From positions 930,001-994,000 of the forward strand of contig NZ_OZ244785.1 of assembly GCF_965219715.1 (NCBI RefSeq): DNA of 64,000 nt, in the 5' to 3' direction. Positions 55,148 to 62,317 of the stretch are shown here, one piece after another. The number at the start of each line of letters is the position of its first letter. Position 1 is the first letter of the stretch. Below the pieces are notes generated by a model. That model had not been told where the DNA came from and ran no database searches. It saw nothing but the letters and a program-made list of their open reading frames with translations. This DNA comes from Bacterioplanoides sp965219715 (lineage in GTDB: Bacteria; Pseudomonadota; Gammaproteobacteria; Pseudomonadales; Oceanobacteraceae). Both the position numbers and the translations under genes were made by a program.

Positions 55148-56841
55148 CAGTGGCTGGCCGCCTGGCTATGCTGTTCAGCGGCTGGAGCTGGGTTTAGGTT
55201 TAGGCTTGGGTTGGGATTTGAAGCTGGGTTGGCGTTACGCCACTGCTCGATATTCCACAGCGGCGAAGTGCCATGGCCAAAAATCTTTTTCTGAAATCCC
55301 TGCAGCCCTTTGCGCACGCCATACACGTGCTCCAGATACACCAGATAGTTGTACGCCGGATTTTCCGTTAGCTCACGCTGCAGACGGCGATAAATCTGAA
55401 CCCGTTGCAGATCATTGGTAGTACGGCGACCAGCAATCAGCAGTGCATCAATGTCCGGATTACTGAAGCCGCTGTAATTACTGCCGGCATCCAACATATA
55501 AGACGAGAAGAAGCGATACAGATCATCGTCCGGATCGCCCGGTAAACCACCACCCAGAATTAATGCCTGGGTTTGCGGAATATCAATCACCGCCCAGTCT
55601 TTTACATCAACTTTGGCTTCGATGCCCAGCCGCTGCAACTGACTGGCTAATAACGTCGCCAGATCCACCCGAACCGGAGAACTGACCGGCGCCGTTAATA
55701 CAAACGAAAATGGCTTGCCGTCTTTTTCCATCAGACCATCGCGGTTACGCTGCCAACCGGCCTGATTTAGTAACTGCTCGGCACGCTGAATATCATTATC
55801 GTGCTTCAGTAATTGCGCTGGCGCTGCCGTCATACGATTAAATTGCAACGGCGCATAAGCCGCGCTGCCTCGGCCCAGCAAAGCACCTTTTACTAACGCC
55901 TCACGATCGGTGGCAAACTGAATTGCCTGACGTACCCGCACATCGGCAAATAACGGATCGCGATGATTAAACATCATCACCCGATAATCCGCAGACGGGG
56001 TTGTTTCGATGCGAAAAACATCATCGTCTTTCACCGCCGCTATTTGCTTTGGCGTCAGTGCGGCCACATCAATTTCGCCTTTTTTCAGCTGTACCAGGCG
56101 TACGTTCGGATCCGGCAGGAATTTATAAATAACGCGCTTAAATGCCGGGGCACCGTCGTAAAAATCCGGATTGGCCACCAGTTCCAGATATTCACCCGGA
56201 CGACGTGATTTAAATTGATACGGCCCGGTACCAATCGGCTGATCGAAATTAAACGGATCGGTATTAAAATCTTTACCGGCTAATGCATGTTTGGGAATCA
56301 TGCCGATTTTTAACCGCCCCGGCAGTGGCGACAACGGCTGACTGAGGCTGATCTGAACCGTTAACGGATCAATCACACGGACGTTATTAATCTCTTCCAC
56401 TTCCTTGCGCAAGCCACTGTGATTGTCCGGATTCTGAATACTCTCGATGGTGAACTTCACATCCTCGGCGGTAAACGCAACGCCGTCGTGCCACTTAATG
56501 CCATCGCGTAATTTGATGGTGTACACCTTGCCGTCGTCCGATACCGACCACGACTGCGCCATATCCGGCACCAGACGATTATCCAGATCGAGCTTAAACA
56601 AACCGCGGAATATCGATTTATCGGCATCCGCATGCTGATGCCCGGCTACCGGGTTTAACCACTCCGGCTCACTGGCGCGGGCAACAATTAACGTATCCTC
56701 ACGGGAAATGGCATCTTTGTCCGCTGCATCGGCGTCTTGCCAGCTGGCAGATTGGTCACACGCCGTTATGCTGGCGAGCGTTATTGCGCTCAGGGTCAAT
56801 ACCCTGATCAGGGAAGCAAACGGAGAAAAGGAAACGTTCAT
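55147..56841 (-). CDS. ABC transporter substrate-binding lipoprotein, SBP family 5
   Basis: Periplasmic lipoprotein of 564 residues that captures peptides, nickel complexes or opine-type metallophores for the adjoining permease. Lipobox TLASITAC, then EPEWLNPVAGHQHADADKSI, family motif WHDGVAFTAEDVKFTIESI, and IGTGPYQFKSRRPGEYLEL. The C-terminal 22 residues are an unusual Pro/Asn/Ala-rich tail (NPASNPNPSLNLNPAP). First gene of the ABC/TonB operon; the 156-bp gap to blaI-like holds possible Fur and repressor sites. Confidence 0.92.
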   Translation of the reverse strand: MNVSFSPFASLIRVLTLSAITLASITACDQSASWQDADAADKDAISREDTLIVARASEPEWLNPVAGHQHADADKSIFRGLFKLDLDNRLVPDMAQSWSVSDDGKVYTIKLRDGIKWHDGVAFTAEDVKFTIESIQNPDNHSGLRKEVEEINNVRVIDPLTVQISLSQPLSPLPGRLKIGMIPKHALAGKDFNTDPFNFDQPIGTGPYQFKSRRPGEYLELVANPDFYDGAPAFKRVIYKFLPDPNVRLVQLKKGEIDVAALTPKQIAAVKDDDVFRIETTPSADYRVMMFNHRDPLFADVRVRQAIQFATDREALVKGALLGRGSAAYAPLQFNRMTAAPAQLLKHDNDIQRAEQLLNQAGWQRNRDGLMEKDGKPFSFVLTAPVSSPVRVDLATLLASQLQRLGIEAKVDVKDWAVIDIPQTQALILGGGLPGDPDDDLYRFFSSYMLDAGSNYSGFSNPDIDALLIAGRRTTNDLQRVQIYRRLQRELTENPAYNYLVYLEHVYGVRKGLQGFQKKIFGHGTSPLWNIEQWRNANPASNPNPSLNLNPAPAAEQHSQAASH

Positions 56842-56905
56842 AAACAGATAACTACTCGTGGTGGTATTCAGGGCCGCTCTTTCAGGCCAACAGGCCCGGC
56901 GATCT

Positions 56906-56930
56906 GTCGCTGAAAAGTTGACATAGCGAC
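56906..56930. promoter_or_regulatory. Inverted repeat around a -35-like element, candidate BlaI-type operator
   Basis: GTCGCT and AGCGAC, 6-bp perfect arms 13 bases apart, enclosing TTGACA at 56918-56923. It lies midway between the divergent ABC operon and the BlaI-like gene, a fitting place for autoregulated repression. Confidence 0.35.
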
Positions 56931-56950
56931 GGCAGTGTGAAGAATCGCAT

Positions 56951-56965
56951 CGAGAATAATTATCA
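56951..56965. promoter_or_regulatory. Candidate Fur box between the ABC/TonB operon and blaI-like gene
   Basis: CGAGAATAATTATCA matches the 7-1-7 Fur consensus TGATAATnATTATCA at 12 of 14 positions, with the right half perfect. Zur boxes have related AT-rich dyads, so zinc control is an alternative. Confidence 0.45.
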
Positions 56966-56997
56966 ACTGGCTGACGAAAACCGATAAGGGATCGGCG

Positions 56998-57471
56998 ATG
57001 ACCAAAATAGACAACATGCTGGAACGGCTACTGGGGATCCGCCGATCGAAAAACCCCATGCCGCCACTGGGCCCACGGGAACTGGAAGTACTGAAGTTGC
57101 TGTGGCGCGAACAACCTTTAACCGCCCAGTGCATTCACCAGCGCAGCCAGTCACAAGACATTTCCCTCAGTACCGTACAAAGCACGCTGGAGCGTTTGTA
57201 TCGCAAACAGCTGATCGAACGTGAGAAAAGCGGCCGCTCTTACGTTTATACCGCTGCGATTAACCAAAGCACGGTGATCAGCCGCCTGCTGCAGGATCTG
57301 GCCATTGAAATCAGCGATGGTGATATGGCGCCGATGATTTCCGGCTTTATGGACTTTATCAGTGAGGAAGTTCCGGATGCCGACACCTCCGGGTTAAAAG
57401 CGATGATGCCTGCTGATAACAGCATCAGTCAGGCGACTGACAACTCCGACCTCAAACAAAGCAGTGACTGA
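56998..57471 (+). CDS. BlaI/MecI/CopY-family transcriptional repressor
   Basis: A 157-residue winged-helix repressor: LGPRELEVLKLLWREQPLTA, LSTVQSTLERLYRKQLIERE and GRSYVYTAAI are the family core (residues 22-85). The C-terminal half would dimerise and hold the site cut by a BlaR-type protease. It is followed 1 bp later by an M56 peptidase gene and is divergent from the ABC/TonB operon, which it may control. Confidence 0.88.
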   Translation: MTKIDNMLERLLGIRRSKNPMPPLGPRELEVLKLLWREQPLTAQCIHQRSQSQDISLSTVQSTLERLYRKQLIEREKSGRSYVYTAAINQSTVISRLLQDLAIEISDGDMAPMISGFMDFISEEVPDADTSGLKAMMPADNSISQATDNSDLKQSSD

Positions 57472-57472
57472 G

Positions 57473-58441
57473 ATGTTGGCGCATTCCCTGCCCGGCATTA
57501 TTCCCGGTGTATTTACCTGGAGCGTCATCACATTAATGCTCAGCGGCTGCCTGGCGTTTTTATATCCGCTGCTACGGCGGCTGATGTTGGCGTATCCGGC
57601 GCCGTTACGAACCACACTGATTGTATTAATTGCTGCGGCGCCCAGTCTGATTGCTTCCATTGTACTGGTGTTGTATGCCAGCCCGGAACTTAGCCACTTA
57701 TTTATTCACGAACATTGCCATGGCGATGTGTGTGGCGCCCATTCCCTGCACATGCCCATTTCGACGCAAACCAGTGCCGGTCTGGTGATATTAAGTGTGC
57801 TGGCGTTGTTTTTAATGGGTTATCTGGCGCTGCGCCAATTATCGAAAGGCAAACGTTATTCGGCAACGCTAGCGATGTTATCCGAGGCGCGGCCGAATCA
57901 GGATTTCCGCCTGATTCAGACAGAGCAACCGGCTGCCTGGTGTGTCGGCCTGTTAAGACCGCAGATTTATTTATCTCAGGGTTTGATTAATCAGGTATCG
58001 AAACAACAACTGCAAACCATGCTGGCCCATGAGCACGCCCATGTCAGCCGTCGGGATAATCTGCGAAAGTTTCTGGTGCACTGGTTCACCTTTCCCTGGC
58101 CCCGGGCCAAAGCGCAGCAGATTCGACAGGATTTATTGCAGGATACTGAGAATACCTGCGACCTGATGGCGGTGGAATTTACTCAGACGTCTGCCGAAGA
58201 GCTTGGCGAACTTCTTAATACCGTTGAGCAGTATTGTGCTGAGCACGGTAAGCAGCATCAGGTTACGTCTGAGCAACGCCTGGCGGCGTTTAAGCATGAG
58301 ATGCGCTTGTATCAGGAGTTTGATAAAGCGCATTGGCGGCGGTTGCTGCTGGCGCTTTCTGGGAGTTTTTTGATGGGTGCAGTGTTGTTTATAGCAGCGG
58401 CGTTTGTCAGCCATCCGGTGCTGGAGTGGCTGTCGCGGTAG
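57473..58441 (+). CDS. M56-family (BlaR1-like) membrane metalloprotease
   Basis: A 322-residue protein with four hydrophobic spans and a cytoplasmic zinc-protease domain: HEHAH at residues 186-190 in MLAHEHAHVSRRDNL, preceded by PAAWCVGLLRPQIYLSQGL, and a later ENTCDLMAVE likely third zinc ligand. It lacks the penicillin-binding sensor of true BlaR1 (about 585 residues), so it senses something else. The ATG at 57473 is preferred. Together with the BlaI-like gene it makes a two-gene signalling unit. Confidence 0.88.
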   Translation: MLAHSLPGIIPGVFTWSVITLMLSGCLAFLYPLLRRLMLAYPAPLRTTLIVLIAAAPSLIASIVLVLYASPELSHLFIHEHCHGDVCGAHSLHMPISTQTSAGLVILSVLALFLMGYLALRQLSKGKRYSATLAMLSEARPNQDFRLIQTEQPAAWCVGLLRPQIYLSQGLINQVSKQQLQTMLAHEHAHVSRRDNLRKFLVHWFTFPWPRAKAQQIRQDLLQDTENTCDLMAVEFTQTSAEELGELLNTVEQYCAEHGKQHQVTSEQRLAAFKHEMRLYQEFDKAHWRRLLLALSGSFLMGAVLFIAAAFVSHPVLEWLSR

Positions 58442-58583
58442 CGGACAACCAAGCAACAGCATTTCCAATCCTCCAAGTAATACTCCTAATATTATTTTAT
58501 CATTTTTGATTATTTTAATTTTTTTGTAACTCTTTCGGCGGAATACTGAACATTCCCGCAAATAACTACATAAGGTAATGCAT

Positions 58584-58883
58584 ATGAACATTCTGGCTAA
58601 CTTCCTGGTAAAAGAACTGATCGAACTGATCAAACGCAAAACGGACAAGAACTGGGATCAAATCATCCATTCAGTATCTGAGTTGGCGAAAGAGAAAGGC
58701 TTAAACCCTGACGACAATAGCGATTCAGCTCTTCGAACGATTGCCGATTGTTTCGCTGAGCATGTGCGTGAATCCAATATCTTTGGTCAGAAAGAAGATG
58801 ATTTGTATTTCTGGGTAATGAAGGTTGGCAATGTTAATTGGGATGAGCGCATTAAGAATAATGTCAGGGCTCTTTCGAACTAA
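58584..58883 (+). CDS. Hypothetical protein of the AT-rich accessory region
   Basis: A 99-residue soluble, helical, acidic/basic protein: MNILANFLVKELIELIKRKT, then KNWDQIIHSVSELAKEKGLN. TAAGGT lies 7 bases before the ATG at 58584, which is preferred over an ATG 6 bases earlier. A terminator follows. No family recognised. Confidence 0.65.
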   Translation: MNILANFLVKELIELIKRKTDKNWDQIIHSVSELAKEKGLNPDDNSDSALRTIADCFAEHVRESNIFGQKEDDLYFWVMKVGNVNWDERIKNNVRALSN

Positions 58884-58934
58884 CTTGCAGTAGATATCAC
58901 TTTTAATCGGAATGCTAGAGTTCCTCCAAGGCGC

Positions 58935-58962
58935 AAAAAGCAGCAAATTTGCTGCTTTTTTT
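58935..58962. terminator. Bidirectional terminator, AT-rich island
   Basis: Perfect palindrome AAAAAGCAGCAAATTTGCTGCTTTTT extended by T, 52 bp after the stop at 58883 and also able to stop transcription of the minus-strand gene ending at 59013. It shares the AAAAGCAGC arm with terminators at 49463 and 60054. Confidence 0.85.
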
Positions 58963-58984
58963 ACCCCCTAAAATATTCAGAATA

Positions 58985-59001
58985 GGCCAAATTATTTGGC
59001 C
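58985..59001. repeat. Perfect 17-base palindrome after the membrane-protein gene
   Basis: GGCCAAATTATTTGGCC, 8-bp arms around one base, 12 bp past the stop codon at 59013. No T-run follows; it may be a protein-binding dyad or 3' end hairpin. Confidence 0.4.
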
Positions 59002-59012
59002 ATATTAAGATA

Positions 59013-59516
59013 TTAATTTTGCAGCTTTTTTTTCTTGCACACACCAACCTCCAAACCGCATGAGGCACGTAGCTTTGAGGGAATATCTGAACTCCCTAGA
59101 TAAACTTGCCCTTTTGAATAGTTTTCTAAAAGGCAGTACTCGTATGTATTCCACAAAGAAGAGTCAGTCAGAGTAATCGGGCTACACATGATCGACAGCT
59201 CCTTTTCGTTATACAAGTTAAGTAATTTCTGATTCTCATCTATAAATGACTGTCGCTGATTCCTGATAGCTTCAGATTTTTGAAATCCTGACAGCAGAAC
59301 TTCAACATTTCTAGCAGTTTCTTCTGCTTTTCCCGCAGAACTCCAAGCTGAGAATGCACCGATCAAAGTTGCTAATGAGCCAATTAGTGCAGTCCATGCT
59401 CCCAACTTTGAAATCATACGGTTTTCTTTATCAGACTCAGCAATATGAGTAGATATATATTGAGCGACCAACTCATCCGTGGTCATTTTTGTTTCTTCTG
59501 CTTTCACATCAATCAT
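59013..59516 (-). CDS. Membrane-anchored hypothetical protein
   Basis: A 167-residue protein with a charged N terminus, one or two closely spaced hydrophobic segments (LGAWTALIGSLATLIGAFSAW, residues 38-58), then a helical domain with several cysteines (SIMCSP, YCLLEN, SCGLEVGVCKKKK). A later start at 59486 is possible. Low-GC codon use unlike the flanking core genes. No family recognised. Confidence 0.6.
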   Translation of the reverse strand: MIDVKAEETKMTTDELVAQYISTHIAESDKENRMISKLGAWTALIGSLATLIGAFSAWSSAGKAEETARNVEVLLSGFQKSEAIRNQRQSFIDENQKLLNLYNEKELSIMCSPITLTDSSLWNTYEYCLLENYSKGQVYLGSSDIPSKLRASCGLEVGVCKKKKLQN

Positions 59517-59960
59517 CCTTTGGTTTAATGAAATAGATATAAACCCTTAAAAACTAAAGATAAATTCAAAAATATTTTAAAATCAATAAAAAATACTAAT
59601 AAACTAAACAACCCTTAGCTTAAGAGAAAAAAATAACATAACTTCTTAGAGCTCCATAGAAAAACTCACACGACTACAGCGGTTACATTCATGACAACAT
59701 ACTTTATACAAAATCAAAAAAAATACACTACTTAATAAAAAATAATTTTGAAAATAATAAAACAACCTTATTAGAAAAAACTAATTTAAATATTCCTCTA
59801 ATCTATAAATATAAAGAAAATTAGAATGTTACAACATCATCGTGATTAATCTGGCGTAAGAAAAGGAGCTCACTATCGAGCCGATAATTGCCTACCGAGC
59901 CAATAAAGTGAGGTAATTCGTATTAGTGACAACAAACATCCCCTGCAGTACATTTGCCAC

Positions 59961-60023
59961 TGGATTCCGGTTGAATGGATGGATAAGTTGTTGAGTAAAA
60001 AGTTTGGGCTGGATTCGCTTTGA
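59961..60023 (+). pseudogene. Remnant of a second SDR gene, last 20 codons and stop
   Basis: The 63 bases encode WIPVEWMDKLLSKKFGLDSL then a stop. They match the end of the intact SDR gene (49349-49411) at 54 of 63 bases. Eight of the nine differences are synonymous and the ninth is Val to Met, showing that this was a real, selected gene before truncation. Nothing SDR-like precedes it. Downstream sequence also echoes the other SDR's 3' flank (ATTTGAAC, then AAAAGCAGC). Confidence 0.85.
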
Positions 60024-60053
60024 AGCTGAGCGCCTGGCTTAGATTTGAACAAT

Positions 60054-60077
60054 AAAAAGCAGCCGATTGGCTGCTTT
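60054..60077 (-). terminator. Terminator after the small lipoprotein-like gene
   Basis: Arms AAAGCAGCC and GGCTGCTTT (60056-60077) around GATT, followed on the minus strand by TTTTT, 12 bp past the stop codon at 60089. It may be the reused terminator of the lost SDR gene. Confidence 0.7.
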
Positions 60078-60088
60078 GTTACGCAAGT

Positions 60089-60394
60089 TCATTCTACATT
60101 GTTAATTTTCTTTATTTGCTCCTCTAGAGCCTCGATATCAGCCTCACTAAGCGGAGAGAAAAATTCGCTTTTCTTATCCATATCATCACAAGAGATACTA
60201 GTTATGGCTGGAATTTCAACATCGCCAGTATACTCTGACTTCATTGAAAGTTTTCCCTTGCATGCCGCCGCGAAACCAGAAGTATGTTTCTGAAGAGCTA
60301 TAGTCTGGTGAAGCTTTGTATTTACTAAATCTTCGTTGCTACATCCATAAGCTGCTGTGATTGAGGCCAGCACCACAACTTTGAATAAACTCAT
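60089..60394 (-). CDS. Small putative lipoprotein, unrecognised
   Basis: A 101-residue protein with a signal peptide and near-lipobox AAYGC (C18), then a mature part with a second cysteine pair (AAACKGK and ISCDDMD) and an acidic helical tail. The start ATG has AGGAG upstream. No family recognised; it lies in the AT-rich accessory segment beside the ATPase gene. Confidence 0.65.
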   Translation of the reverse strand: MSLFKVVVLASITAAYGCSNEDLVNTKLHQTIALQKHTSGFAAACKGKLSMKSEYTGDVEIPAITSISCDDMDKKSEFFSPLSEADIEALEEQIKKINNVE

Positions 60395-60531
60395 AATATT
60401 CTACTCCTCTAACTATGATTACATAACTCCCGCTTCAGCCGCAGTAGGCTACTTTAACCTTTGTGCGTTTTTTCACACAAAAGGTGACTGTGTCCGAAGC
60501 TTAGATTGCAGATCTATTAGGTAATTGTTGT

Positions 60532-62058
60532 TCACAACGCCTGAGCCTCAATAAAAACCCTCATATCATTAATAGACGTCTGTAACTGCTCATCCGTATA
60601 TCTTGCATTATGGTTGTTTTCTGGGTGATGAATCTGATGTCGAATGTACTCACTGACTATTTTTTGTTCCGACATTAAATCTCCATTTCTCTTAATTCTT
60701 ATATATTCAATTGTGTCTTTTCCATCTTTATAGTCGGCCAGTAGCTCTTCACTCTCAATAAATCCATACAACTCATTATGATATTCATCATTTGCCTCTC
60801 CGAAAGCTAAAAAATTAACTTCGTTCAAAGATGGATATGGGAGCTCATTTCTCTCTACAGAAACAACTTTTTTAGATTGCTCGCTCTTGATGAGCTTTAG
60901 GTGATCAAACTGTAGCATTTTGACAATTGACGGACTATGAGTCGTCAATAAAACCTGAGTATTATCTGATTCTGACAATTCGATAAAAGCTTCAATCAAC
61001 TTTCTCTGGTGGCTAGGGTGCTGTGATGTTTCCGGTTCTTCGATTGCATAGATTATGTTAGGAACATTACTTTCAGACTTTCTTCTTTCAGCTTCTGCAC
61101 GGAAGAAGTTTAGTAGCACAAGCCGCTTAACACCGCTGCCTCTTTTATTAATCGGAATATCTTCGTCGCCAGTGATTGATACGCTCTTGAAAACATCGGC
61201 CCATTTCAAGCTTTCTGGGCTAGGTATAACAGGGTTTAAGCTATTTGCTATCTCCGGGTTCATTTCGTTCAACTTTTCCAGAGTTTGATCTGCAACCTCT
61301 TTTAGCTTCTTCTCTACCTCAACAGCAACTTGATTCAAGCTGTTCATTAGCCCCTTATCTTTCAAGATTTCCTGAACTGCCAATTTCATTGGATTTTGGA
61401 TTTCATTATCCCCATCACTATTTTTGCGATCTGACTGAAAAAGCGAATACAATGGAAGGTAGGTTTTTAGTTGCTCCCAAGTATTCTTAGCGTCAATTTT
61501 AGCAAGTTCTATCTCAATCTCTTTTAACTCAAGACTTTCAGAATAAAATCCCCATATTGCCTTACGGATTTCAGAATTTTTAGTCTTATCCTCACAAACC
61601 ATCTCTTCTGTGAGTAATTTCTTGAGATCTGGTTGTTTTTTTAGAAGAAGCTCTGAGCATAAGGCGTTAGTTGGGTGGTAGGCCTTTACGTAAACCTTTT
61701 CCCTTCCCGCATTTGGGTATTTCTTAATAACGGCAAGTTTCCCTTCTTGATTTAGCAGATACTCATCTTCTAAGCGAGTAGGGTTAGTTGCATCGATGGT
61801 CAATTCGGTTGGCAAATCTCCGAAGACGACACCTATTTTGATCTCAGAGTTTCCTTCTTCTTTCGCCTGCTTATTAATATCATCCTTATCCAACTTGATA
61901 ATCCCCTTGCCTTCATTAAAGAAGATATCTAGCGCCTCAAGAATGGTGGATTTACCAATATCATTTTTTCCAACAAAAACATTCAGATCATCAAAATCAA
62001 TGAAAATCTCGTCCTTATATGATCTGAAATTGGAGAGAATTAGCTTTTCAATTTTCAT
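60532..62058 (-). CDS. OLD/RecF-like AAA ATPase, accessory
   Basis: A 508-residue ABC-type ATPase. It begins MKIEKLILSNFRSYKDE, with Walker A GKNDIGKST at residues 30-38, a signature-like KRGSGVKRLVLLNFFRAE, Walker B IIYAIEEPETSQHP (about 332-345) and H-loop TTHSPSIVK (about 370). No TOPRIM nuclease motifs (no DxD after the ATPase), so it is not a full OLD nuclease; the last 100 residues end with EYIRHQIHHPENNHNARYTD, a short helical tail. GGAAG precedes the ATG at 62058; an ORF extension to 62196 lacks support. Such lone ATPases occur in phage-defence and mobile regions, but no partner gene is visible. Confidence 0.85.
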   Translation of the reverse strand: MKIEKLILSNFRSYKDEIFIDFDDLNVFVGKNDIGKSTILEALDIFFNEGKGIIKLDKDDINKQAKEEGNSEIKIGVVFGDLPTELTIDATNPTRLEDEYLLNQEGKLAVIKKYPNAGREKVYVKAYHPTNALCSELLLKKQPDLKKLLTEEMVCEDKTKNSEIRKAIWGFYSESLELKEIEIELAKIDAKNTWEQLKTYLPLYSLFQSDRKNSDGDNEIQNPMKLAVQEILKDKGLMNSLNQVAVEVEKKLKEVADQTLEKLNEMNPEIANSLNPVIPSPESLKWADVFKSVSITGDEDIPINKRGSGVKRLVLLNFFRAEAERRKSESNVPNIIYAIEEPETSQHPSHQRKLIEAFIELSESDNTQVLLTTHSPSIVKMLQFDHLKLIKSEQSKKVVSVERNELPYPSLNEVNFLAFGEANDEYHNELYGFIESEELLADYKDGKDTIEYIRIKRNGDLMSEQKIVSEYIRHQIHHPENNHNARYTDEQLQTSINDMRVFIEAQAL

Positions 62059-62230
62059 TCTTAAATCTTCCTTAATTTGGGCTACATACAGATTTCTAAC
62101 TGAAACCTTCTCTAGCAAAACATTCCCTTTACTGCCAACAAGAGCACTTACTTGTTGCTGGCTTAACTCGATAAAAGAGCTGTAAACCACCAACACTATT
62201 GATATTTAAATTATCACCTCATACAAAAAC

Positions 62231-62257
62231 GGGCAAGCTTCATCACAAAGCTTGCCC
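62231..62257 (-). terminator. Terminator after the DUF748 gene
   Basis: Perfect 10-bp arms GGGCAAGCTT and AAGCTTGCCC with a 7-base loop, followed on the minus strand by GTTTTTG, 61 bp past the stop codon at 62318. Confidence 0.8.
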
Positions 62258-62317
62258 CCTATAATGACCCAGATCAGCTATTTCCATCGCCAATTGAGCT
62301 TATTAGTAAATACTAAT

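Larger units (their letters stand above)
59517..60088. other. Gene-free AT-rich interval containing an SDR remnant
   Basis: About 570 bases. Positions 59540-59830 are extremely AT-rich with no ORF I can support. Near 59868-59915 a short imperfect direct repeat occurs (CGAGCCGATAA, then CGAGCCAATAA) flanked by CTCACT and AGTGAG. The remnant SDR end (listed separately) follows, then a terminator. No integrase, transposase or terminal repeats were found. Confidence 0.6.

Noticed and set aside
56998..58441. Beta-lactam resistance regulatory pair BlaI-BlaR1
   Set aside because: The M56 protein lacks the penicillin-binding sensor domain and no beta-lactamase gene is nearby.
58133..58648. 171-codon minus-strand ORF antisense to the M56 gene
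   Set aside because: It covers the coding region of a clear M56 protease, has a biased composition and resembles no family.
59868..59915. Imperfect direct repeat and short inverted arms as an attachment or integron site
   Set aside because: Too short and not of attC form; no integrase or flanking duplicate seen.
62059..62196. 46-codon upstream extension of the ATPase ORF
   Set aside because: The ATPase family begins at MKIEKLILSNFRSY and GGAAG precedes that ATG; the extension looks unrelated and may be leader sequence in an open frame.
58442..62230. Complete mobile element (transposon or prophage)
   Set aside because: No transposase, integrase, terminal inverted repeats or phage structural genes could be found; only composition and the SDR remnant indicate transfer.
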